This document shows positions 17,120 through 25,491 of a stretch of 64,000 nt of DNA, one piece after another. Every line of letters begins with the position of its first letter. The stretch's first letter is position 1. Location of the stretch: contig PLDA01000002.1 in assembly GCA_003134965.1 (NCBI GenBank), positions 1,798,001 through 1,862,000 of the forward strand. The letters run 5' to 3'. A model generated the notes under the pieces. That model saw nothing but the letters and a program-made list of their open reading frames with translations, made no database searches and was not told the DNA's origin. Source of the stretch: Vulcanimicrobium winogradskyi (GTDB taxonomy: Bacteria; Vulcanimicrobiota; Vulcanimicrobiia; Vulcanimicrobiales; Vulcanimicrobiaceae). The position numbers and the translations under genes are program-made.

Positions 17120-17952
17120 CAGCCCGCCGGGCGCGGCTCCGCGACCTCGCCGCCGAAACGCGGCGGGTGACCGGAGAGCTGCGCAAAGTGTGAGACCAAA
17201 TAAAACCGCGGCGGCTGGTAGTGGTTCTCCGCGTCGAACGGGGCGGCGAAGCGGTCGACGGCGAGATCCGAGCGGACGAAGAACGCATTGACGCCGGCGA
17301 TGTTACAGCCGACGAGCGAGTACCCCCGTTCGGTCATGAGATCGTCGTACGCATTGAGCGAGGCGCCGAAGTAGTTCGTACCATCCCAGCGGTGGTCGGG
17401 GTCGTAGGACATGATCCAACGCACGGGCGGCCGATACGAGGCGTTGTACTCCAACACGACGACGCGCGGCTGAATCGCTTCGATTCGGCGCAGCACGTGG
17501 TAGTCGTTGCCGTCGATATCGAGGCTGAACAGGTCGATCTCGCCGGAGAGCCCCGAGTCGCGGATCAGCTCGTCGACGGAATCCGGCGTCGCGGCCCCGC
17601 CGACGAGCGCGAGCCGGCCCTCTCGGATCTCGCCGTCGCAGTTCCGCAGAATCGCCGCGATGCGACCGGGGTCTGCTTCGATCCAGGTTCCGGACCATCC
17701 GCATGCGAGCAGATACGCGGTGTTGTTCTCGAGGCCGTCACCGACGCCGATCTCGAGAAAGCGCCGGCTGGTCGTCCCGATCCGCCGGAAGATCTCCTGG
17801 ATCATTCCGTCTTCGTCGGTCTGGGAGAATGCGCGCCAGCCGAAACGGTGCAGGCGCCCGGCAGCGGCATAGCGATCCTCCCCGAGGATTCGCGCGATTT
17901 CAGCCGAGGGGCCGGCCGCAACGGGGGCCGGAACCGGTATGCCTGGCTCCAC
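17116..17952 (-). CDS. FkbM-family methyltransferase
   Basis: A 278-residue methyltransferase of the FkbM type, which O-methylates sugars or related alcohols. The conserved SQTDEDGMIQEIF block is near residue 42, the SAM loop FLEIGVGDGLENNT near 65, and IDLFSLDIDGNDYHVLR near 125 is characteristic. The start is uncertain: the GTG at 17952 keeps the conserved N-terminal block, while the next ATG at about 17805 would cut it off. No good ribosome site precedes it. It lies just below the terminator of the beta-helix gene, so it probably has its own promoter. The last four bases overlap the epimerase stop. Confidence 0.8.
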   Translation of the reverse strand: MEPGIPVPAPVAAGPSAEIARILGEDRYAAAGRLHRFGWRAFSQTDEDGMIQEIFRRIGTTSRRFLEIGVGDGLENNTAYLLACGWSGTWIEADPGRIAAILRNCDGEIREGRLALVGGAATPDSVDELIRDSGLSGEIDLFSLDIDGNDYHVLRRIEAIQPRVVVLEYNASYRPPVRWIMSYDPDHRWDGTNYFGASLNAYDDLMTERGYSLVGCNIAGVNAFFVRSDLAVDRFAAPFDAENHYQPPRFYLVSHFAQLSGHPPRFGGEVAEPRPAGC

Positions 17953-18010
17953 CGGTCGAAAATTCGGCTTGTTCTGCGTAACGCCCGCCAGGCCGGGCGG
18001 TTGCGCGATA

Positions 18011-18049
18011 AAAAACCGCGACGAGCTCCCCCGTGAACTCGCCGCGGTT
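18011..18049 (-). terminator. Intrinsic terminator after first beta-helix gene
   Basis: Read on the minus strand, a 12-bp stem (AACCGCGGCGAG with CTCGTCGCGGTT, one G-T pair) closes a 12-base loop and is followed by TTTTT. It sits 23 bases after the stop of the beta-helix gene at 18072, so it should end that transcript before the FkbM gene. Confidence 0.85.
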
Positions 18050-18071
18050 CGAGTCGTGCTATTCCGTAGGC

Positions 18072-19013
18072 CTAGAGGATCCCGACCGAGCCGGTCTTCG
18101 AACCGTCGCCGCTCGTGTTTCCGCCGAGCCAATTGTTGTTCCCGGTCAACATCTGACCGCTGGTGTCCACCAGCATGCCGGTGCCGTTGGTGAAGTAGAT
18201 GCTCGTATTCGTCACCCGCATGATCCCGCTGTTGGTAGCGTGAACGCCGAATACTTGATTGTTCGAGACCGTCGAGATATCGACGCTGATCTGGCTGGAG
18301 CCGCCGTTTGCTTCGACGCCGCCGCCCGCGTTGTTGCTGACCATCGAATGGTGAATGACCACGTCGCTGTTTGAGGTCGCCTGCACACCGATCCCGGAGC
18401 GTTGTATGGTCGACTTCTCGACGTTGATGCGGTTCGTTCCGGACGTGGTCGAGCTCTTGATGCCGCCGCCCGCGCAGTTCTCGAGATTTGTGTTGTACAT
18501 GATGAGGTTCATCGAGTTCGTCGGCTGGAAGTTGATGCACTGCTGCGTGAAGTTCTCGACGTCGACGTTTTCGAGGGCGACATTCTTGCCGGCGAGCACG
18601 TTGATGCCGAACGTTCCGGTAACGCCGCCCACACCGGGTCCGTTGATGTCGAGGTTTCGGAGCACGTCATAGTTGCACACCGCGCTCGAGTTGTTGATGG
18701 TAACTCCAACCGTACCGCTCGCCAGGATCGATGCGACCTGGCCGGCTTCGCCGCCGCCGCCGTCGATCTTGATGCCCTTGGTGATCGTGATGGTGCCGAA
18801 TCCGCCGGGGTCAAGGGCGTCGATCTCACCGCAGTCCGCGGTCTTCGAGATTGCGCCCGCGAACGTTTTGCAGGGCGCGGTCCGGCTGCAGGGGTTCACG
18901 TCGTCGCCCACCCCGGAAACCCACGTGCGCGTCGCCTGCGCCTGGGCCTGCGTCGTCATGGCGCAGAGACAGAACATCATCGCTGCGACGACCCCAAAGA
19001 TAGTTCTCTTCAT
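18072..19013 (-). CDS. Secreted right-handed beta-helix protein, copy 1
   Basis: A 313-residue secreted protein. A signal peptide ends at about residue 25 (QAQAQA). The mature chain starts ATRTWVSGVGDD and has the N-terminal block NPCSRTAPCKTF known from a family of bacterial beta-helix proteins. It is then filled with short strand-turn repeats rich in Asn, Ser, Thr and Gly (NNAGGGVEANG, STVSNNQVFGVHATNSG). Such helices are used for adhesion or polysaccharide binding; no catalytic residues are evident. The start was set at the ATG at 19013 with GGAACC upstream, matching copy 2. It is about 86 percent identical to the gene at 19162 by my hand count (about 45 differences in 313) and has its own terminator. 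Confidence 0.82.
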   Translation of the reverse strand: MKRTIFGVVAAMMFCLCAMTTQAQAQATRTWVSGVGDDVNPCSRTAPCKTFAGAISKTADCGEIDALDPGGFGTITITKGIKIDGGGGEAGQVASILASGTVGVTINNSSAVCNYDVLRNLDINGPGVGGVTGTFGINVLAGKNVALENVDVENFTQQCINFQPTNSMNLIMYNTNLENCAGGGIKSSTTSGTNRINVEKSTIQRSGIGVQATSNSDVVIHHSMVSNNAGGGVEANGGSSQISVDISTVSNNQVFGVHATNSGIMRVTNTSIYFTNGTGMLVDTSGQMLTGNNNWLGGNTSGDGSKTGSVGIL

Positions 19014-19103
19014 AAGGTTCCTTTTATCATAGGCCAAAGTAAGGGGGGGCCTGACTTCGCTTGCTGGGACGCGGGGCCTTTCGGCCGGACGGCAACCACG
19101 ACG

Positions 19104-19139
19104 AAAAAGAAACGCGGCGAGTTCGAAAACTCGCCGCGT
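19104..19139 (-). terminator. Intrinsic terminator after second beta-helix gene
   Basis: On the minus strand a perfect 12-bp stem (ACGCGGCGAGTT with AACTCGCCGCGT) closes a TTCG tetraloop and is followed by TTCTTTTT. It lies 23 bases beyond the stop at 19162, so each duplicate carries an independent terminator. Confidence 0.9.
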
Positions 19140-19161
19140 CCGGTTCGTGCGCTGGCAGGGG

Positions 19162-20103
19162 TCAGAGGATGCCGACCGACCCCGTCTTGGAGCCGTCGCC
19201 GCTCGTGTTTCCGCCGAGCCAGTTGTTGTTGCCGGTCAGCATCTGGCCGGAGGTGTCGACCAGCATACCGGTGCCGTTGGTGAAGTAGATGCTGGTGTTC
19301 GTCGCGCGAATGATCCCACTGTTGGTCGCGTGCAGGCCGAACGTTTGGTTGTTCGACACCGTCGAGAGATCGACGCTGATCTGGCTCGTGCTTCCGTTCG
19401 CCTCGATGCCGCCGCCCGCGTTGTTCGAGACCATCGAATGGTGAATGACCACGTCGCTGTTCGACGTCGCCTGGACGCCGATACCCGATCGCTGGATCGT
19501 CGACTTCTCGATGTTGAGTCGGTTCGTTCCGGTCGTGGTCGCGGCTTTGATCCCGCCGCCCGCGCAGTTCTCCAGGTTCGTGCTGTACATGATCAGATTC
19601 ATGGACGACGACGGCTGGAAGTTGATGCACTGCTGGGTGAAGTTCTCGATGTCGATGTTCTCGAGGCTGACGTTCTTGCCCGCGAGCACGCTGACGCCGA
19701 TCAGTCCGGTCACACTGGCGCCGCCCGCGCCGTTGATGTCGAGGTTTCGCAGGACGGTGAAGTTGCAGGCCGCGCTTTGGTTGTTGACGACGACCCCGTT
19801 GGTCCCGCTCGCCAGAATCGATGCGACCTGACCCGCTTCGCCGCCGCCGCCGTCGATCTTGATGCCTTTGGTGATCGTCACGACGCCGAACCCGCCAGGA
19901 TCAAGGGCGTCGATCTCACCACAGTCCGCGGTCTTCGAGATTGCGCCCGGGAACGTTTTACAGGGCGCAGTCCGGCTGCACGGGTTCGCATCGTCGCCCA
20001 CACCTGAGACCCACGTGCGCGTCGCCTGAGCCTGCGCCTGCGACGTCATCGCGCAGAAACAAAACAGGACGGCCGCAAAGATGAAAAAGATGGTACGCTT
20101 CAT
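19162..20103 (-). CDS. Secreted right-handed beta-helix protein, copy 2
   Basis: A 313-residue paralogue of the gene at 18072 with the same layout: signal peptide (MKRTIFFIFAAVLFCFCAM, cleavage after about residue 25), the NPCSRTAPCKTF block, then beta-helix turns. The two cysteines in the block, CGEIDALDPGGFG and a CNF/CAGGG pair further on could form disulfides outside the cytoplasm. AGAGGGA lies 5 bases before the ATG. It is probably the upstream parent or sister copy; each gene ends in a strong hairpin, so they are likely separately transcribed. Related proteins occur in Alphaproteobacteria, so transfer is possible but not shown. Confidence 0.82.
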   Translation of the reverse strand: MKRTIFFIFAAVLFCFCAMTSQAQAQATRTWVSGVGDDANPCSRTAPCKTFPGAISKTADCGEIDALDPGGFGVVTITKGIKIDGGGGEAGQVASILASGTNGVVVNNQSAACNFTVLRNLDINGAGGASVTGLIGVSVLAGKNVSLENIDIENFTQQCINFQPSSSMNLIMYSTNLENCAGGGIKAATTTGTNRLNIEKSTIQRSGIGVQATSNSDVVIHHSMVSNNAGGGIEANGSTSQISVDLSTVSNNQTFGLHATNSGIIRATNTSIYFTNGTGMLVDTSGQMLTGNNNWLGGNTSGDGSKTGSVGIL

Positions 20104-20399
20104 GAAATTCCCTCTTTTGAGGAACTGGTCAAGCTAAGGGCGGGCTTTCTTCGGCTGGAGGGCCGTAACGCCTTCCCGAAGCGATCGCATCATTCTACGG
20201 GTCGCGGACGCGCTCGACCGCGTGCGGATCCGCCACGATCAGGACATTCTGTCTCGTTGAGTCCCTCGGCGGGCAACGATTCGTTCGACGCGCTGCCCGG
20301 TGTATTGCGCCGGGGCCGAACAAAGCGCTGCGGCCCCGCATCCGCCGAACATTCCTCGGCGGAAAGCCGCGGCTCGTCCCGGAACTGTTCGATTCGCCC
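20104..20399. other. Divergent intergenic region before kamD
   Basis: About 296 bases between the minus-strand beta-helix gene and kamD. I see no gene, no tRNA and no cobalamin-riboswitch core. A TAGAAT hexamer on the minus strand near 20191-20198 could be part of a promoter for the beta-helix gene, but no matching upstream hexamer is clear. Confidence 0.4.
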
Positions 20400-21944
20400 A
20401 TGGAACTGCGCATCGACCAGAACGCCGTCGCGGGGGCGCGTTCGCTCGCCGCCGCGATCGTCGATCCGATCGTCGACTTCGTCGCCGGCCACTCGACGCT
20501 CAGCGTCGAGCGCGCCGTTACGCGCCTGTGCGGCGTCGACGGCGTCGACGGCGAGGGGGTCCCGCTGCCGAACCGCCTGGTCGATGCGCTTGCGCGGCCG
20601 GGGCTCGGCGTCGCGCGGGCGCTCGGCGCCGCGCTCGCCGAGACCGGCCGGTCGCCGCAACAGGTCGCCGAGGCCGTCGCTGCCGGCGAACCGCTGCCGG
20701 ACCCGGAGCGTACGCCGGAGGGTGCGCTCCGGGCGGCGCTGCGGTCGCACGTCGACGCGGGGCTCGCGCGCATCGACGCTGCGCGGGGCACGCGTGACGC
20801 CATGCTGGCGCGCCTTCCGCAAGACGAGCCGCCGCTGCTCTACGTGATCGTCGCAAGCGGCAACATCTACGAAGACCGCACCGCCGCGGTCGCCGCCGCC
20901 GAGGCCGGGGCGCAGATCATCGCCGTGATTCGCTCCACCGCCCAGTCGCTGCTCGACTACGTACCGTACGGGGCGACGACCGAAGGCTTCGGCGGCACCT
21001 ACGCGACGCAGGAGAACTTCCGCATCATGCGCGCGGCGCTCGACGAGATATCCGAGCGGCTGGGCCGATACGTGATGCTCACGAATTACGCCAGCGGGCT
21101 GTGCATGCCGGAGATCGCCGCGACGGCCGCCCTCGAGCGGCTCGACATGCTGCTGAACGACTCGATGTATGGGATCCTGTTCCGCGACATCAACATGCAG
21201 CGGACTTTCGTCGATCAGCATTTCTCGCGCCAGCTGAACGCGCGCAGCGGGATCGTGATCAATACCGGTGAGGACAACTACCTCACGACCGCCGACGCCG
21301 TCGAGCAAGCTCCCGCGGTGCTGGCCTCGCAGTTCGTCAACGAGGCGTTCGCGCGCCGCGCGGGCCTGCCGGACGCACAGATGGGGCTGGGCGACGCCTA
21401 CGAGATCGATCCGGATCTCCGGGACGGGTTTCTGCTTCAAGTCGCGCAGGCGCAACTCGCCCGGCAGATCTTCCCGAACGCGCCCCTAAAGTACATGCCG
21501 CCGACCAAGCACATGACGGGGAACATCTTCAAGGGCCACCTGATCGACGCGATGTTCAACCTCACCTCGGTCATGACGCACCAGACGATCCACCTCTGCG
21601 GGATGCTCACCGAGGCGATCCATACGCCGTTCCTCGGCGACCGCGCCCTCGCGCTCGAGAACGCGCGCTACGTCATGAACACGGCGCGCAGCTTCGGCGA
21701 TGAGATCGAGATCAAACCCGGCGGACGGATCGAGCAGCGAGCGCACGAGGTTCTGAGCGGCGCGGTGCACATCTTGAGCGGTGTCGCGCAGCGCGGCTTG
21801 ATGAACGCGATCGAGGACGGGACGTTCGCCGACGTGCGGCGGCCACGCGACGGCGGGCGCGGCTACGACGGCGTGTTCGTGAAGGAAGCGGCCTACTGGA
21901 ACCCGTTCGCCGACGCGCTCGGCGGGGTCACGGTGCGGGCGTGA
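20400..21944 (+). CDS. kamD: D-lysine 5,6-aminomutase alpha subunit
   Basis: A 514-residue catalytic subunit of lysine 5,6-aminomutase, which shifts the terminal amino group of lysine using PLP and adenosylcobalamin. The length matches the clostridial alpha subunit (about 516). Recognisable blocks are YVIVASGNIYEDRTAAVAAA, the FGGTYATQENFRIMR region, LNDSMYGILFRDINMQRTF and KYMPPTKHMTGNIF. The beta subunit overlaps its stop (GTGA). No clear ribosome site is seen before the ATG. In lysine fermenters the gene sits with kamA, kdd, kce and kal; none of these is near, so the pathway here is open. Confidence 0.9.
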   Translation: MELRIDQNAVAGARSLAAAIVDPIVDFVAGHSTLSVERAVTRLCGVDGVDGEGVPLPNRLVDALARPGLGVARALGAALAETGRSPQQVAEAVAAGEPLPDPERTPEGALRAALRSHVDAGLARIDAARGTRDAMLARLPQDEPPLLYVIVASGNIYEDRTAAVAAAEAGAQIIAVIRSTAQSLLDYVPYGATTEGFGGTYATQENFRIMRAALDEISERLGRYVMLTNYASGLCMPEIAATAALERLDMLLNDSMYGILFRDINMQRTFVDQHFSRQLNARSGIVINTGEDNYLTTADAVEQAPAVLASQFVNEAFARRAGLPDAQMGLGDAYEIDPDLRDGFLLQVAQAQLARQIFPNAPLKYMPPTKHMTGNIFKGHLIDAMFNLTSVMTHQTIHLCGMLTEAIHTPFLGDRALALENARYVMNTARSFGDEIEIKPGGRIEQRAHEVLSGAVHILSGVAQRGLMNAIEDGTFADVRRPRDGGRGYDGVFVKEAAYWNPFADALGGVTVRA

Positions 21945-22678
21945 GCATGGTGCGACCCTACGGCGACACGCACGACGACGGGGCCGTCCAGCTCTCGTTC
22001 ACGCTCCCGATCGCATGGAGCGAAGCCGCCGACGAAGCTGCGCGTCAGCTCGCCGTGAAGATGGGGCTCACCGAGGTCTCCGTCGTCGAGGGCCGGGCGA
22101 TCGCTGCCGGCTTCTCGTTCTTCGTCGTGTACGCGCGCACGCCGGCCGCGATCGAGGTCTCCACGATCCGCGCGCCGTCCGCGGCCGACGCCCCGCTCTC
22201 GATGGAACAGGTCGACGATCTGATCGCGAAGCGAGTCGGCCGCAAGCTCAAGGTCGCCGGCGCGTGCATCGGGACCGACGCTCACACGGTCGGCATCGAT
22301 GCGATCCTGAACATGAAAGGGTACAAAGGCGACTACGGGCTGGAGCGCTACCAGGGATTTGAGGTCTTCAACCTCGGCAGCCAAATCTCGGTCGAAGATC
22401 TCGTGCGGTTTGCGCGCGAGCGTGACGTCGACGCCATCCTGGCTTCGCAGGTCGTCACCCAAAAAGGAAGCGATATCGCGAACTTCACCGCGCTCGCAGA
22501 GCTCCTCGAAGCGGAGAACGTGCGCGAGCGTCTCCTGCTGATCGCCGGTGGACCGCGCGTGACGAATCTGCTCGCCGCCGAGCTCGGGTATGACGCCGGA
22601 TTCGGACGAGGAACGCTCCCCTCCGACGTCGCGACGTTCATCGCGCGACGGCTCAGCGACGCGGCATCTCGGAGGTGA
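21941..22678 (+). CDS. kamE: D-lysine 5,6-aminomutase beta subunit, B12-binding
   Basis: A 245-residue subunit that carries the cobalamin and the PLP-binding lysine. The base-off B12 motif DxHxxG is present as Asp113-His115-Gly118 in GTDAHTVGID. Eleven residues later comes Lys126 (NMKG), the same spacing as His133 and Lys144 in the clostridial enzyme. The B12 Rossmann domain continues to the end (LASQVVTQKG, LLLIAGGPRVTN). The GTG start overlaps kamD. The residues needed for activity are all visible, so the enzyme is probably functional. Confidence 0.9.
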   Translation: MSMVRPYGDTHDDGAVQLSFTLPIAWSEAADEAARQLAVKMGLTEVSVVEGRAIAAGFSFFVVYARTPAAIEVSTIRAPSAADAPLSMEQVDDLIAKRVGRKLKVAGACIGTDAHTVGIDAILNMKGYKGDYGLERYQGFEVFNLGSQISVEDLVRFARERDVDAILASQVVTQKGSDIANFTALAELLEAENVRERLLLIAGGPRVTNLLAAELGYDAGFGRGTLPSDVATFIARRLSDAASRR

Positions 22679-22708
22679 GGGGAGCGCCCGCACCGTGCGC
22701 CAAAAACG

Positions 22709-24553
22709 GTGGAATCCGTGTTGTCGCATGACCGCTTCGTCGCCTCGATGCTGCTTGACGGCGCCGACCAGCAGCCGTACCTCGCCGAGGTGCTGGTGCG
22801 ATCCCTCCTGCGCATCGGCGAGATCGCTGCCGGGAACGTCGTCCTATACGTCGCACCCGGCGTGCCGGAGGCGGCAATCGAACCGCTGCGCCGGCTTGGC
22901 TGCGAGGTCGATCCGGTCGTTGCCGAACACGGTGCCGTCGCCGGAAACGACCTGCTGAGGCAGCTCGACGCGTGGAACGAGAGGTTCGACGCCGGCGTCG
23001 CGGGGGCGTGGTTGTTCTCGCTCGGAACGGCAATGAGCGCGCCGTTGGTGCCGCCCGCCGAGCCCGCGGTCGCGGGGAAGAAACCTGAACGGGAGCTGCT
23101 GCCGCTTCCCGTCGTCGAGCAGATCTTCTCCGCCGCGCGCGTCCGGTTCCCCGCCGTAACCCGCTGCGACGCCGATCGCGGAACGACGGTCGCGACGCAT
23201 CTCGACGGCGGATTGATCTACGTTCCGCGCGAACGCTCCGGCGCGCTCGCTGACGAATGGCGGCGATGTGCGAATGCAATCGCGTCGCGTCCCGAGTTGG
23301 CCGCCGTTCCGGAGCGCGACCGCACCGTCCGGGATCTGTCTCTCGCGCTGGCGCTCGCGGCACTCGACGCTCCGATCGCGTATCTCGGGGCGAACGAGAG
23401 CTTTCCGCTCGACGCCGGCGTGCTGCCGCCGTCGTTCGACCCGTCCCAGCCGGTTCGCGCGCTGCGCTGCGGCGCGCGGATCGACGAGTTCGGGCTCGTC
23501 TCGGCGCGGGTGCGCGACGCGAGCGTCGATGCAGCCGTCGCGTCGCTCAACGAGGTGCTCGTCGAGCCCTCGGACACATCGTCGTTCGCTCGCTACAAAC
23601 GCGCGGCGGCGCGCAGAACGAGGCCGCCGGAGCTCCCTTCCGACCACCCGTTCGTGACCGCGCTGGCGGAGACCGCAGCCGCGTTCGGCGGGCGCTTGCG
23701 CGTCGTGCTGCACGCGGGAACGCCGAAGACCGGGACCAAGGCGCTGCAGCTCGCGCTCTACCGGGAGCGTGCGAGACTGGCGGAGCTCGGCGTCTGGTAT
23801 CCACCGATCAACGTCGATCCTGAAACCAAGAAGCATCAGTACTTCATCCCGCTGCTCGAACACGGCGACGGCCCCGGACTCGCCGCCGCGCTGGACGACG
23901 TCGTACGCTCCGCGCCGCCGCAGACGAGAACGATCGTCCTATCGACCGAGGGGTTTTTCAATCACTGGTGGGACTTCCCGCCCTCGGCGAAGGCGATGCT
24001 CCGCCACCTTTCGTCCGTCGCGGACGTCGAGATGTGGGTCTGTTTTCGTGAACCGGTCGCGTTTGCGATCGCCCAATATGCGCAATTGCTGCGTAATCCT
24101 CGCGTCTTCTCACCCGCATACGGGCTCGACATCGGGTTCGACGAGATGCTCGAAAACAAATGGTTCGTGAAGCGCCTCGATTACTACGGCTTCGTCCTCG
24201 AGGTGGAGGACCTGATCGGAGCGGGGAACGTGCGGTCGTTCCGGTACGGTCGCGACATCGTGGACCGCATCTTTCGTGCGCTCGGCGCAGGCCCGCCCGA
24301 CGATGCGCACGATACGGTCAACCCGTCGCTACGGCAGCCCGGCGTGGATATGATGCGTATCGTCAACCGCTACGATCTTCCGCCGGATCGGAAAACCCTC
24401 GCGGCGGCGCTGGTGCTGCAGCTCGACTCGCTGGTGGGCGAGCGCGCCGAGCCATTGCGCGTGAGTCCGGAAGCCGAGCGCCGCGTCCGTGCGCTCGCCG
24501 GACGCAGTTGGCGAGAGCTGGACGCGCTGCTCGACGCGGCGGAGATGCGATGA
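22709..24553 (+). CDS. Sulfotransferase with N-terminal transferase-like domain
   Basis: A 614-residue protein in two parts. From about residue 325 a sulfotransferase fold begins with the 5'-phosphosulfate loop HAGTPKTGTKALQ (near 335) and a later REPVAFAIAQYAQLLRN block typical of the PAPS 3'-phosphate site. The first about 300 residues contain CDADRG and DGGLIYVPRERS, which resemble the donor site and product-strand of GT-A glycosyltransferases, though the fold is not certain. One chain may therefore glycosylate and sulfate. The GTG at 22709 is 30 bases after kamE; other starts at 22718 or 22721 are possible. It overlaps the next glycosyltransferase (ATGA). Confidence 0.75.
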   Translation: MESVLSHDRFVASMLLDGADQQPYLAEVLVRSLLRIGEIAAGNVVLYVAPGVPEAAIEPLRRLGCEVDPVVAEHGAVAGNDLLRQLDAWNERFDAGVAGAWLFSLGTAMSAPLVPPAEPAVAGKKPERELLPLPVVEQIFSAARVRFPAVTRCDADRGTTVATHLDGGLIYVPRERSGALADEWRRCANAIASRPELAAVPERDRTVRDLSLALALAALDAPIAYLGANESFPLDAGVLPPSFDPSQPVRALRCGARIDEFGLVSARVRDASVDAAVASLNEVLVEPSDTSSFARYKRAAARRTRPPELPSDHPFVTALAETAAAFGGRLRVVLHAGTPKTGTKALQLALYRERARLAELGVWYPPINVDPETKKHQYFIPLLEHGDGPGLAAALDDVVRSAPPQTRTIVLSTEGFFNHWWDFPPSAKAMLRHLSSVADVEMWVCFREPVAFAIAQYAQLLRNPRVFSPAYGLDIGFDEMLENKWFVKRLDYYGFVLEVEDLIGAGNVRSFRYGRDIVDRIFRALGAGPPDDAHDTVNPSLRQPGVDMMRIVNRYDLPPDRKTLAAALVLQLDSLVGERAEPLRVSPEAERRVRALAGRSWRELDALLDAAEMR

Positions 24554-25479
24554 TCGACCTGTCCGTCGTCGTGTCCGCGCACGACTTGCGGCGCGAGCTG
24601 CCGCGCACCGTCGTATCGCTCTCACCTCCGTACCAAGTCGGGATCGACCCGGCGCGTATGGAGATCATCGTCGTCGACAACGGATCCAGCGAATGGGTGC
24701 ACCGCGACTGGTTCGACGGCGTCGCGGCCGACGTGCGGATCATCCGGTTTCCACCCGGCAATCCGTCACCGTGCGCGGCGCTGAACGCCGGGGTCGCAGC
24801 GGCGCGCGGCACGATAGTGTCGCTGCTGATCGACGGCGCGCGCATGGCCAGCCCGGGGCTGTTCGCGCAGGCGCGTACCGCGGCGCTGATAGCGGACGAC
24901 GTCTTCGTCTTGACGATGGGCTTCCATCTAGGTCACGAGACGCAGCAGGTCTCGCTCGGAAAGGGCTACGGTCCCGACGTCGAGGACCGGCTGCTCGACG
25001 GGATCGACTGGCAGAATGACGGCTATCGGCTGTTCGAGATCTGCGCGCGCGGTGAGTCCTATCGCCACGGCGTCCTCTCTCCGTTTCCCGAGACGACGGC
25101 CTGCGTGATGCGCCGAACGACCTTCGCGCGCGTCGGCGGCTTCAACGAAGGGTTTCGCTATCGCGGCGGCGGCTTGGCGAACTTCGACTTCTTCGAGCGC
25201 GTCTTGGCTGATGCGGCGATCACGCCGGTCGTCCTGGTCGGCGAAGGGACGTTCCATCAAGTCCATTACGGAAACTCCACGCGCGCCGGCGGCGTCCGCA
25301 ACCGCGAGCGGCCCGACGGCCCGACGATCTGGGACGCGATGGCGGAGGAGTTCGTCGCCGTCGTCGGTCATCCACCGTTATCGACGCAGCTGCGCAAGCC
25401 GCTGCTGTTCGGCCGCTGTGAAACGAGGGCTGCCGAGCGCTGCTTCTTTGCCGAGACGAATGCCGACGTGCCCTTGTAG
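24550..25479 (+). CDS. Family 2 glycosyltransferase
   Basis: A 309-residue GT-A transferase. It opens with DLSVVVSAHDLRRELPRTV and the diphosphate-binding IIVVDNGSSE (near residue 38), followed by LNAGVAAARG (near 79) and an LLIDGARM acidic motif where DxD is expected. The later RVGGFNEGFRYRGGGLANFDFFER is the acceptor-side signature of GT2 enzymes. The ATG overlaps the sulfotransferase stop, so both are coupled. The gene ends 12 bases before a convergent sulfotransferase gene. The sugar donor cannot be assigned. Confidence 0.83.
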   Translation: MIDLSVVVSAHDLRRELPRTVVSLSPPYQVGIDPARMEIIVVDNGSSEWVHRDWFDGVAADVRIIRFPPGNPSPCAALNAGVAAARGTIVSLLIDGARMASPGLFAQARTAALIADDVFVLTMGFHLGHETQQVSLGKGYGPDVEDRLLDGIDWQNDGYRLFEICARGESYRHGVLSPFPETTACVMRRTTFARVGGFNEGFRYRGGGLANFDFFERVLADAAITPVVLVGEGTFHQVHYGNSTRAGGVRNRERPDGPTIWDAMAEEFVAVVGHPPLSTQLRKPLLFGRCETRAAERCFFAETNADVPL

Positions 25480-25491
25480 ACGCCGATCGCG

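Larger units (their letters stand above)
18072..20103 (-). repeat. Tandem gene duplication, about 1.1-kb unit
   Basis: The two beta-helix genes and their downstream CGCGGCGAG-type terminator hairpins are repeated head to tail. The last 30 or so residues are identical, the C-terminal half is more conserved than the signal peptide, and most changes are conservative, which points to duplication followed by purifying selection or gene conversion. Confidence 0.8.

Noticed and set aside
18402..20007. Plus-strand frames over both beta-helix genes.
   Set aside because: They are similar to each other only because the underlying genes are duplicated; the minus-strand products carry signal peptides and terminators.
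20104..20399. Cobalamin riboswitch before kamD, since the enzyme uses B12.
   Set aside because: The conserved B12-box core could not be found.
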